This document shows, in pieces, positions 37,487 to 43,846 of a stretch of 43,846 nt of DNA. A model generated the notes under the pieces. That model saw only the letters and a program-made list of their open reading frames with translations, did no database searches and had not been told where the DNA came from. A program made the position numbers and the translations under genes. Position 1 is the stretch's first letter, and each line of letters starts with the position of its first letter. This stretch comes from Candidatus Nomurabacteria bacterium (lineage in GTDB: Bacteria > Patescibacteriota > Saccharimonadia > Saccharimonadales > Saccharimonadaceae), in NCBI GenBank assembly GCA_031261545.1, contig JAISJL010000033.1, positions 1-43,846 on the forward strand, in the 5' to 3' direction.

Positions 37487-38527
37487 ATGAAACTAGGTTT
37501 GCGAAAAGCAGGATTTACGATTGTCGAGGTGGTGTTGGTTTTGGCCATTTCGGGAGCGTTGTTCGTGGGGCTTTTGGCGGTGCAGGGGAATAACTTGGCT
37601 CGCAAGCGATACGCGGACGCTGTGAATAATTTTCGGGATTTTATGAGTTCGCAATATGATTTTAGCGTGAATATACAGAATTGGAGGGATGGAGAAGTCC
37701 CTGCTGGGTCTTGTGGCACAACTGGCGATGGACATTTGGGGCGAAGTAATTGTGTGATTTATGGTGTGATGGTGGAGTTTGGGCAAGGTGATTGCAACGA
37801 GGGGGCGGCGGATAGGTCGACTAATTGTTATGCACGGGTGAATTATGTGGTGGGGTTGGATTATGATTATAATTCGTTGTTTGATGCGGATGGGCAGAAC
37901 CACATTGGGTCTGATCAGCTCGAAGATTTGACAATACTTCAATCGGATACTGTTGCGCTACGGCGGGCTGGTCCTGGTCTGGAATATCATTTTCAGTGGG
38001 GCGCTGGTGTGACGGCGCCGGATGTGTGGATTGGCGATGTGCATAATGCTGACCGTGGCGTGGTGCAAGGGGCGATTTTGATTTTGCGCGCGCCGGTGAG
38101 TAATACGATCAAAACTTTTGTGTATAACGGTCCGTTGACGGGCGTTGGCGGGATATTGGGCGTTTCGGGTGTGAGCGCTTTTGATGAAAGTGGTGATACG
38201 GAAATATATGATGGTGATTTTATTGAAGGCAATGCGAATGTTGGTGTTCGGGCTATGGTTAATGAAGACAACATGGTGGCACGGAAGTTTATGTGTATCC
38301 GTAGCAGTGATAATTTCTTGCTGGGTGGGGCGAGTTCGCAAAGGATTCTGTCGGTTGGCGGCGGGTCGAACAATGGTTCGGCGGTGCAACTTTTGGATCA
38401 GGACACGCCTCGTGGCATGAACGGTGGTGGTGGTAGTTACATGTTGGAGACAATGCGTTGGGATGATTCGGGCGTGGTGCCGAGAATAATAACAGAGGAG
38501 AGAGAATATGAGGTTAAATGTGAATAG
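37487..38527 (+). CDS. type IV pilin-like protein (major or large minor pilin)
   Basis: 346 aa from the ATG at 37487, 8 nt after a TAAGAT -10-like box (37473-37478); the ATG at 37481 would start before the expected transcript. Leader MKLGLRKAG then FTIVEVVLVLAISGALFVGL: cleavage after Gly9, Phe at +1 and Glu at +5, followed by the hydrophobic helix. The large remaining domain has at least six Cys (four within ~residues 78-120, two near the C-terminus) and many Gly/Asp, probably surface-exposed and disulfide-bonded. It overlaps the next pilin gene by 20 nt. Confidence 0.85.
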   Translation: MKLGLRKAGFTIVEVVLVLAISGALFVGLLAVQGNNLARKRYADAVNNFRDFMSSQYDFSVNIQNWRDGEVPAGSCGTTGDGHLGRSNCVIYGVMVEFGQGDCNEGAADRSTNCYARVNYVVGLDYDYNSLFDADGQNHIGSDQLEDLTILQSDTVALRRAGPGLEYHFQWGAGVTAPDVWIGDVHNADRGVVQGAILILRAPVSNTIKTFVYNGPLTGVGGILGVSGVSAFDESGDTEIYDGDFIEGNANVGVRAMVNEDNMVARKFMCIRSSDNFLLGGASSQRILSVGGGSNNGSAVQLLDQDTPRGMNGGGGSYMLETMRWDDSGVVPRIITEEREYEVKCE

Positions 38528-39212
38528 GCATTTGCGTGGTGATACGATTATTGAGGTGATCTTTGCGATTACGGTGTTCTGTATGGTCTCGATTTTGACG
38601 ATTGCGATGATGAATCAGGGCTTGGCAACTGGAACGGCGTCGCTGGAAATTACATTGGCGCGTGAAGAAATGGATGCGCAGGCGGAGGCGATTCGGTTTA
38701 TTCACGATTCGTATGAAGTTGAGAGAAATCTGCCGGTGGTGAATCAGACGTATGAGCCGCTTTGGAGGGCTTTGCGCGAGAGGATTGTGGGCGACGTGGC
38801 GCCATTTGAGAGAAATGGTGAGACGTGCGAGATACCGACGGGCGATGGGATTTTTGCGCTGAATACACGCAAGATTGATCCGCGAACGACCGATCGAGAT
38901 GGTTTCGATGGAGTTGGCAGGACGATTGTTGATCCGGCAATGCTCGTGGATGGAGTAAACAGGTTCCGTCCTGCGCCGCTGTTTGCTAGAGTGGTTTATC
39001 TAACTGACGCTGATGATGTGGCAAATACTAATCTGGTGGCGGCGACTGGTTCGAACGAGATATTGCAGGTTGAGGGGATTTGGGTTCAGGCGGTGCAGGT
39101 TGCTGGATCACCGGTGATAGATTTTCACATTCGAGCTTGTTGGTCGGCTGCTGGTCGGAAAGTCGTGACAACGCTTGGGACAATTATGAGGGTTTATGAT
39201 CCAGATCGTTAA
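38508..39212 (+). CDS. type IV pilin-like minor protein
   Basis: 234 aa; GGAGAGAG precedes the ATG inside the upstream gene. Leader MRLNVNRHLRG then DTIIEVIFAITVFCMVSILT: cleavage after Gly with Glu at +5; Asp at +1 instead of Phe marks it as minor. A PilV/PilI-like arrangement follows, with two or three Cys in the ~190-residue outer domain. The gene is in line with the other pilin genes and ends 16 nt before the next. Confidence 0.8.
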   Translation: MRLNVNRHLRGDTIIEVIFAITVFCMVSILTIAMMNQGLATGTASLEITLAREEMDAQAEAIRFIHDSYEVERNLPVVNQTYEPLWRALRERIVGDVAPFERNGETCEIPTGDGIFALNTRKIDPRTTDRDGFDGVGRTIVDPAMLVDGVNRFRPAPLFARVVYLTDADDVANTNLVAATGSNEILQVEGIWVQAVQVAGSPVIDFHIRACWSAAGRKVVTTLGTIMRVYDPDR

Positions 39213-39228
39213 AAAGGAGAGGAATAAA

Positions 39229-40122
39229 ATGAAAAAAGGTTTTACGATTATTGAAACTATGCTGTCGATGGTTTTCGTCGGAGCGATGATGCTGTCGATT
39301 GCAGTTCTGGTGATGAATATTTCCGAGACATATAATAAAGGTATTGCGGTGAAAAATGTCAATGCGGCGGGACGAGGGATTATAGATGACTTTAAGCGGT
39401 CGATTGCGGCGAGTCCGAGTTTTGGGTCGGTTGATGTTGCTTGTAGCGCTTTTAATGCTGCTCATGTGTGCATACGCAATGATGGTTATGAGGCGGATGG
39501 TGCGGACGGGACTGGCGCTTTTGGTGTTGTTAATTACGATGCGACGATTTATTATCAGGGGAACGATAAACCAAATGGGGATGCAGCATATGCTGGAGAC
39601 GGTGGGCGCAGATTTTGCACTGGATTGGTGAGTTATGTGTGGAATTATCGGCAAAACTTTAATGATAATGGGACGATGAAAACTGGCGGCGATGAGCATA
39701 GCGTGGGAGATAATATTTATGCAAGCGACAATGCGCGACCGGTCAAGCTGGTGAAGGTTAATGATTATGGGCGTGATTATTGTAAATATGACACGGTGAA
39801 CCATAGATATTTTAAGCAAATTGAAGACATAGATAAGCCGGAGGAGCTTTTGGATCAGAGCGATGAAAATGATATTAGCTATGAAAACTTGGTTTTGTAT
39901 GATTTGGTGATTTTTGAGAACGAGAGAAACAGGAATATTGCACAAGATAGCAATCAAGTTTTCTATTCCGGTAGTTTCGTTTTGGGGGCGTGGAGCGGAG
40001 TTGATTTGGACGTGCCGGGTGCTACGTGTATTGTTCCGGGCGAGGCGGTTGATTCGCCAGAGTTTTATTGTGCCGTCAATAAGTTTAATTTTGCGCAGCG
40101 AGCTGTGGGAAGTTCGCAATAG
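39229..40122 (+). CDS. type IV pilin-like minor protein (PilW-like position)
   Basis: 297 aa from the ATG at 39229 after AAAGGAGAGG; an upstream in-frame start is less good. Leader MKKG then FTIIETMLSMVFVGAMMLSI: short leader, Gly at -1, Phe at +1, Glu at +5. The long outer domain has five to seven Cys and acidic/Gly-rich loops. In pilus operons of this layout the third pilin is often the PilW/GspJ type; that assignment here is by position only. Confidence 0.82.
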   Translation: MKKGFTIIETMLSMVFVGAMMLSIAVLVMNISETYNKGIAVKNVNAAGRGIIDDFKRSIAASPSFGSVDVACSAFNAAHVCIRNDGYEADGADGTGAFGVVNYDATIYYQGNDKPNGDAAYAGDGGRRFCTGLVSYVWNYRQNFNDNGTMKTGGDEHSVGDNIYASDNARPVKLVKVNDYGRDYCKYDTVNHRYFKQIEDIDKPEELLDQSDENDISYENLVLYDLVIFENERNRNIAQDSNQVFYSGSFVLGAWSGVDLDVPGATCIVPGEAVDSPEFYCAVNKFNFAQRAVGSSQ

Positions 40123-40161
40123 AAAGGTTGAAAAATGAAAAAGAAGGAGTATAATAGAATT

Positions 40162-41454
40162 ATGAAGAATAAATTAAACGGAGCGGTGTCGCTATATGTT
40201 GTGATTTTTACAACGCTTTTGCTTTCGATTATTTCGCTGGGCTTTTTGCGAATTATGTTGGGCGAGCAACAGTCGGCGACGGATAAGGACATGTCAGCGA
40301 GTGCTTATGATGCGGCGATGGCTGGTGTTGAGGACGCGAAAGTGGCAGTGTTGGCTTACCAAGAGTGCGCAAGCAAGGGGTTTGCTGAAGGCACGACGGG
40401 AAAGGGGCTGCTTTGCTCGGATGTTTTAGTTGCATTTACGACTGTTGCTAATGGCGCTAGTGCTTGCGATACAGTTTCATATGCGTTGGGAGATTGGCGC
40501 GCTGATCAGAACGCTGACGGCCTGGACGGTCATCCGGAGACGCCGATACAGCAAAACCCTGGCGACGCTGATTCCACATATCTTGATGAGGCGTATACCT
40601 GCGTAAAGATTAAGTCTGATACGCCGGATTATTTGGCGGAACTTTCGAGTGAATCACCGTCCTTGGTGATACCATTGCGGTTTAGATATTTGCTTGATAC
40701 GCCTAATATGATGGCATCATCGGTGAATAAAATTATTGTTCGATGGGGCAGGGCGGAGGATGCTAATGGTGCTGCTTTGAGTATTGTTGACAATTGTGAC
40801 GAGGGTATGAATTGTTTTCTTCCGCGAGGCACGGATGGAACGACGCAGATTCCGGTAATCAGGTGGCAGTTGATTAACCCTGGTACAAGTTTTAGTTTGG
40901 ATGATCTGAACGCTATAAATAAACACGCTGCGCTGTTCTTAATTCCATCCACTGATGGCGGAGCGGTCAACGTTGTCGATGGCGGAACCGTTAGGCAATC
41001 TGGCAGTGCTATCCAAAATACTTCTGCGTATGATGTGATTCCAGAGGGACACACGCCAATATCTATCGCATGCGACACTAGCGGTAATTATGCCTACCGA
41101 GGATACGCTTGCGAAGCGCAGATTAGTTTGCCTGCGGAGGCTCCGATTCCGATTGCATCATCTGGTGCACTGCTCCGATTGACAGCATATTATGGCTCGA
41201 AGACGAGTATTTCGGTTGAGGGACAAAACAGCGCGAATCAGACAGTTATGTTTGATGCTGTGCAGCCAGAGGTTGATTCGACAGGGCGAGCGAGTGATTT
41301 GTTCCGACGAGTGTTGACGAGGATTGATTTGACGGACGCATATTTCCCGTATCCAGAATATGCTTTGGAGTTACGCGATTCGGACGCCAATCTTTGTAAA
41401 AACTTTTTGGTGTTGTCGGGCGGTGCGCAAAGTCTTGATATTTCATGTAATTAA
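40162..41454 (+). CDS. PilX-like pilus assembly protein
   Basis: 430 aa if started at 40162. That ATG is exactly 6 nt after a perfect TATAAT (40150-40155) and gives a seven-residue leader MKNKLNG then AVSLYVVIFTTLLLSIISLG, typical of PilX/GspK-type proteins that lack Glu at +5. The ATG at 40135 (AGAAAGG upstream) adds MKKKEYNRI and may serve the read-through transcript. After the helix: GEQQSATDKDMSASAYDAAM then AGVEDAK, the PilX-like coiled region, then a large outer domain with several Cys pairs. Last pilin gene of the cassette. Confidence 0.78.
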   Translation: MKNKLNGAVSLYVVIFTTLLLSIISLGFLRIMLGEQQSATDKDMSASAYDAAMAGVEDAKVAVLAYQECASKGFAEGTTGKGLLCSDVLVAFTTVANGASACDTVSYALGDWRADQNADGLDGHPETPIQQNPGDADSTYLDEAYTCVKIKSDTPDYLAELSSESPSLVIPLRFRYLLDTPNMMASSVNKIIVRWGRAEDANGAALSIVDNCDEGMNCFLPRGTDGTTQIPVIRWQLINPGTSFSLDDLNAINKHAALFLIPSTDGGAVNVVDGGTVRQSGSAIQNTSAYDVIPEGHTPISIACDTSGNYAYRGYACEAQISLPAEAPIPIASSGALLRLTAYYGSKTSISVEGQNSANQTVMFDAVQPEVDSTGRASDLFRRVLTRIDLTDAYFPYPEYALELRDSDANLCKNFLVLSGGAQSLDISCN

Positions 41455-41456
41455 AG

Positions 41457-42590
41457 ATGGAAAAAGACGAGACGATTGTTGAAGTTTTTAACGATACGCC
41501 AGAGCAGAAGAGGCGAAGAAGCTTTATTCTGCGGTTTGTTGGGACTTTCTTGGCTTTTATTTTTGATGGTTTTCGGCGCTATTTGAGGCAGCGGATTGTG
41601 CCGATTGTAGTGCTTGTGACATGGCTGGTGTTCTTTGGGATTTTGGGCGTGGAACTTTTGTTTTCACAGAATTATGTGACGGATTATTGGGTGTTGAAGA
41701 TTTTTGGGTCGCATGCGGTTTGGTGGTATGAACTGGCAGATTGGATGTTGCGAAATCTGGCCTTTTCGTTGACGACGGTCTTTTTGTTAACGGCTTTAGT
41801 GTTGTTTGTTTGTCGGGCGTTGTTGAATTATCGCGGAATGGTGGCTTTGGCGTTTCGGCATATTCTGCGCGTGGTTGCGGGAGTGCCGATTTTTGTGTTT
41901 TTGTTGGCGATGGTGATTTGGACTGGAGTGGGGACGTTTTCGGAAGATTATGGAAATGTGCAAACTTTTGCGTCGAGAGCTGGTGATTTAGGTGAGTTTT
42001 CGGAGAATAATTTGCCAAAGTTTTGGATTTTGACAGAGAAGATTGAGAAAGATGATGAGTTTTATAAAAATCGAACGGTTGCTGAAAAGTTGGCAGTGAA
42101 CACGGAAGTTGGAAACTTTATAAAGTTACAAAATGGACCTTTGACCGTGGAGCAACATAAATTGCGGAATTATCTGAACATTGCGCCCGTGTCGTTGGAC
42201 GAAATGTTGGCGGGCGAGAGCGATTTTCGGTGGCGGATTTTGACACCGTTTGAGTCGGCTTATCATATGTTTGGCGAAGATGGTGAGTATAACTTGAAGT
42301 TTTTGAGCGTTGACGGACATTTCGAGGCGGTGTATAATTTGGCGGGGGAACTTTTGACAGTGGAAAATGATCCAGATAATGCGGCGACGTATAATTTTGC
42401 GCCGAGTGGTAAATTGCACACGGAGTTTGATGTGAAGCCGTATTATCTTTGGGGTAACGATGGTGAGGGGACGGATTTTTCGCGGAGCGACATTGTGCGA
42501 AATGTGACGAAGTTTTTTGCCAACAAAGATGCGCAGCGGAGGTATGAGGATATTAAGGCGCGAGTCATTGAAACTTATGGAGAAATATAG
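41457..42590 (+). CDS. membrane protein of unknown function, 377 aa
   Basis: It starts 2 nt after the PilX-like stop, so it is probably in the pilus operon. Charged N-terminus with ~45 residues before the first of three or four membrane helices (IVPIVVLVTWLVFFGILGVE; LAFSLTTVFLLTALVLFVC; VVAGVPIFVFLLAMVIWTGV), then ~210 residues of soluble domain rich in acidic and aromatic residues. No catalytic motif recognised. Position after four pilins suggests a pilus-associated platform or surface component, but that is inference only. It ends 12 nt before ddl, which has its own promoter. Confidence 0.75.
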   Translation: MEKDETIVEVFNDTPEQKRRRSFILRFVGTFLAFIFDGFRRYLRQRIVPIVVLVTWLVFFGILGVELLFSQNYVTDYWVLKIFGSHAVWWYELADWMLRNLAFSLTTVFLLTALVLFVCRALLNYRGMVALAFRHILRVVAGVPIFVFLLAMVIWTGVGTFSEDYGNVQTFASRAGDLGEFSENNLPKFWILTEKIEKDDEFYKNRTVAEKLAVNTEVGNFIKLQNGPLTVEQHKLRNYLNIAPVSLDEMLAGESDFRWRILTPFESAYHMFGEDGEYNLKFLSVDGHFEAVYNLAGELLTVENDPDNAATYNFAPSGKLHTEFDVKPYYLWGNDGEGTDFSRSDIVRNVTKFFANKDAQRRYEDIKARVIETYGEI

Positions 42591-42596
42591 TATTAT
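42591..42596 (+). promoter_or_regulatory. -10 box of ddl, leaderless start
   Basis: TATTAT (42591-42596) follows the stop of the preceding gene directly and leaves 6 nt to the ATG at 42603. Confidence 0.55.
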
Positions 42597-42602
42597 AGTA
42601 AT

Positions 42603-43781
42603 ATGAACGAGAAGATAATTGGAGTGATTTTTGGTGGACGAAGCACGGAGCATGATATTTCGATTGTGTCGGCGATTAGCGCGGTGATAAAGCCGCTCTT
42701 GGCGGTGGGTGAAAAAGTTTTACCGATTTATATTGACAAAGAAGGCGTTTGGCGTGCGGGAGAGGATTTTGGGAAGATTGAGAATTATAAGGCGGACAAG
42801 TTTGCTTCAATGCTTGAGAAAAACAAGCCGGTGATGTTGGATTTGAACGGGGGATTGACGATTATTTTCGGTGAGGCGAGAGTCTTCCGTGGGGCGATGC
42901 GAGCAAAGATCGACATCGTTTTCCCTGTGATGCACGGCGGATATGGCGAAGACGGGAGTCTTGCGGGAATTTTGCGGATGGCTGGGGTGCCGTTTGTGGG
43001 ATGTGATTTGGAGGCGAGTGCGGTGGCGATGGACAAGGTTTTGGCGAAGGAAGTGGCGGTGGCGAACGATATTGCGACGCCGAAGTTTTTACATTTTGCG
43101 AGCGAAGAATTTCGTGGAAATCCCGAGGGCGTGATTGAGGAGATTTTGGACAAATTGGATTTGCCGGTTTTTGTGAAGCCGCCGAGGCTGGGGTCGTCAA
43201 TTGGGATTACCAAAGTTTCGCGAAAAGAGGACTTGGGCAATGCTTTGGAGGTCGCGGCGTTTTATGACAGCGAGATTTTGGTGGAAGAGGGCGTGCGCAA
43301 TTTGATTGAAGTAACGGTGCCGATTATCGGGAGTGATGAAGATTTGTTTGTGGCAAATGTTGAAAAACCTTTGGCGAAAGATGATGGTGTGTTTGATTTT
43401 GAGACGAAATACATGAAAGGTGGGAAAAAGGGCGGAAAAGTTTCGGGCGGTTCGGATTCGGCGCAGGGTTATAGTGAGGTTCCGGCTAACCTATCGGGAG
43501 ATTTGTATGAACGAGCGCAGGAAATTGCCAAGAAAGTTTACACGGTTGTGGGTTGCCGAGGAATTGCAAGGATTGATTTGTTGATTGATCCGAAGCAGGA
43601 TTTGATTTATTTCAACGAGATAAATCCGATGCCTGGTAGTCTTTACGCGCATAATTTTGCCAAAAGTGGGATTTCTAATGTTGATTTGGTGTTGAAGTTG
43701 TTGGATTTTGCGCGAAAAGATTATGAAAAACAGGAAAAGTTGAATAAGGTTTTTGATAGTAGCTTCCTTGAGCAATTTTAA
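42603..43781 (+). CDS. ddl: D-alanine--D-alanine ligase
   Basis: 392 aa. N-terminal IIGVIFGGRSTEHDISIVSA (GGxSxEHxxS), VFPVMHGGYGEDGSLAGILR, central ATP-grasp FVKPPRLGSSIGITKVS, and C-terminal ARIDLLIDPKQDLIYFNEIN then PMPGS (Mg2+/substrate site). It joins two D-alanines for peptidoglycan, complementing murJ. It is longer than simple Ddl (about 310-370), due to insertions in the N-terminal and omega-loop regions; the active-site motifs are complete. Leaderless promoter. VanA-type depsipeptide ligase specificity cannot be judged from sequence alone. Confidence 0.95.
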   Translation: MNEKIIGVIFGGRSTEHDISIVSAISAVIKPLLAVGEKVLPIYIDKEGVWRAGEDFGKIENYKADKFASMLEKNKPVMLDLNGGLTIIFGEARVFRGAMRAKIDIVFPVMHGGYGEDGSLAGILRMAGVPFVGCDLEASAVAMDKVLAKEVAVANDIATPKFLHFASEEFRGNPEGVIEEILDKLDLPVFVKPPRLGSSIGITKVSRKEDLGNALEVAAFYDSEILVEEGVRNLIEVTVPIIGSDEDLFVANVEKPLAKDDGVFDFETKYMKGGKKGGKVSGGSDSAQGYSEVPANLSGDLYERAQEIAKKVYTVVGCRGIARIDLLIDPKQDLIYFNEINPMPGSLYAHNFAKSGISNVDLVLKLLDFARKDYEKQEKLNKVFDSSFLEQF

Positions 43782-43826
43782 CATAAATATTCTCACTCTC
43801 TTAAGCAGGCTTTTGCAAGAAAGACT

Positions 43827-43846
43827 ATTTCAGGCACGCTCCTCAC
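43827..43846. repeat. start of a repeat like element E3 (cut by window edge)
   Basis: ATTTCAGGCACGCTCCTCAC (43827-43846) matches 16089-16108 with one T/C change. It lies 46 nt after the ddl stop, a 3'-flanking position like E3. The remaining element lies beyond the window. Confidence 0.75.

Noticed and set aside
1-43846. Alternative genetic code with UGA read as an amino acid
   Set aside because: UGA ends several genes at sensible family lengths or positions (for example the 6814 gene and the double-HTH gene) and no conserved protein contains an in-frame UGA.

Overview
The window looks like the chromosome of a Patescibacteria (CPR) bacterium, probably Saccharibacteria (TM7)-like. This rests on the small compact gene set, housekeeping genes mixed with a type IV pilin cassette, a GH57 amylase, a class I aldolase and many unrecognised small membrane proteins. 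The lineage is inferred from gene content and style; no marker tree could be run. UGA is used as a stop, for example at 3606 and 7252, so the glycine-recoding lineages are unlikely. No rRNA, CRISPR array or recognisable transposase was seen.

Layout. (1) 1-6750 is an accessory island. It holds the tail of a cytosine-5 DNA methyltransferase, a PD-(D/E)XK type II restriction endonuclease, a second complete cytosine-5 methyltransferase and an ArdA-type antirestriction protein, all on +. Facing them is a minus-strand cluster: a nuclease-fold protein, three single-span membrane proteins, three further very small ORFs, a KilA-N fragment interrupted by two TAG codons, and a double-HTH protein. Coding strands here are rich in A and C, unlike the G/T-rich coding strands of the rest, which suggests transfer. 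(2) 6800-14830 is core: a membrane protein, an ICMT-like methyltransferase, trpS, pgi, an ABC exporter, rny and a membrane-anchored peptidoglycan-binding-type protein. (3) 14840-15960 holds a lone unrecognised gene with a strong promoter and a structured leader, base-compositionally like the island. (4) 15970-31670 is core: tRNA-Pro, an ABC-2 transporter, an aquaporin-family channel, pheS-HIT-pheT, an FKBP isomerase, trxB, a secreted HNH nuclease with an unusual flavoprotein, secE-nusG, a sugar-phosphate transferase, a class I aldolase and rpmG. (5) 31710-43781 holds a GH57 amylase, ftsH-murJ, tRNA-His, a prepilin peptidase, four pilin-like genes, an unknown membrane protein and ddl.

Two genome-wide habits stand out. 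First, many genes have an extended -10 box (TGN-TATAAT, often TGTGATATAAT) ending exactly 6 nt before the ATG, so transcription should begin at the start codon (leaderless mRNA). Both tRNA genes sit just as close to their -10 boxes. Second, gene ends carry long imperfect inverted repeats, some branched, at 13641-13782, 16069-16189, 18093-18209 and 31275-31417, plus the beginning of another at the window edge. Two of these share arm sequences and another pair shares a 20-nt core, so they look like dispersed palindromic repeat families.

Functional picture: glycolytic enzymes (pgi, class I aldolase), glycan turnover (GH57), envelope synthesis (murJ, ddl, sugar transferase), protein export and quality control (secE, ftsH, FKBP), RNA decay (rny), a surface pilus and a secreted nuclease. 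This fits a small host-associated cell that attaches to and scavenges from others. Coordinates of starts were adjusted by hand using Shine-Dalgarno or -10 evidence; all functional calls come from motif reading, not searches.
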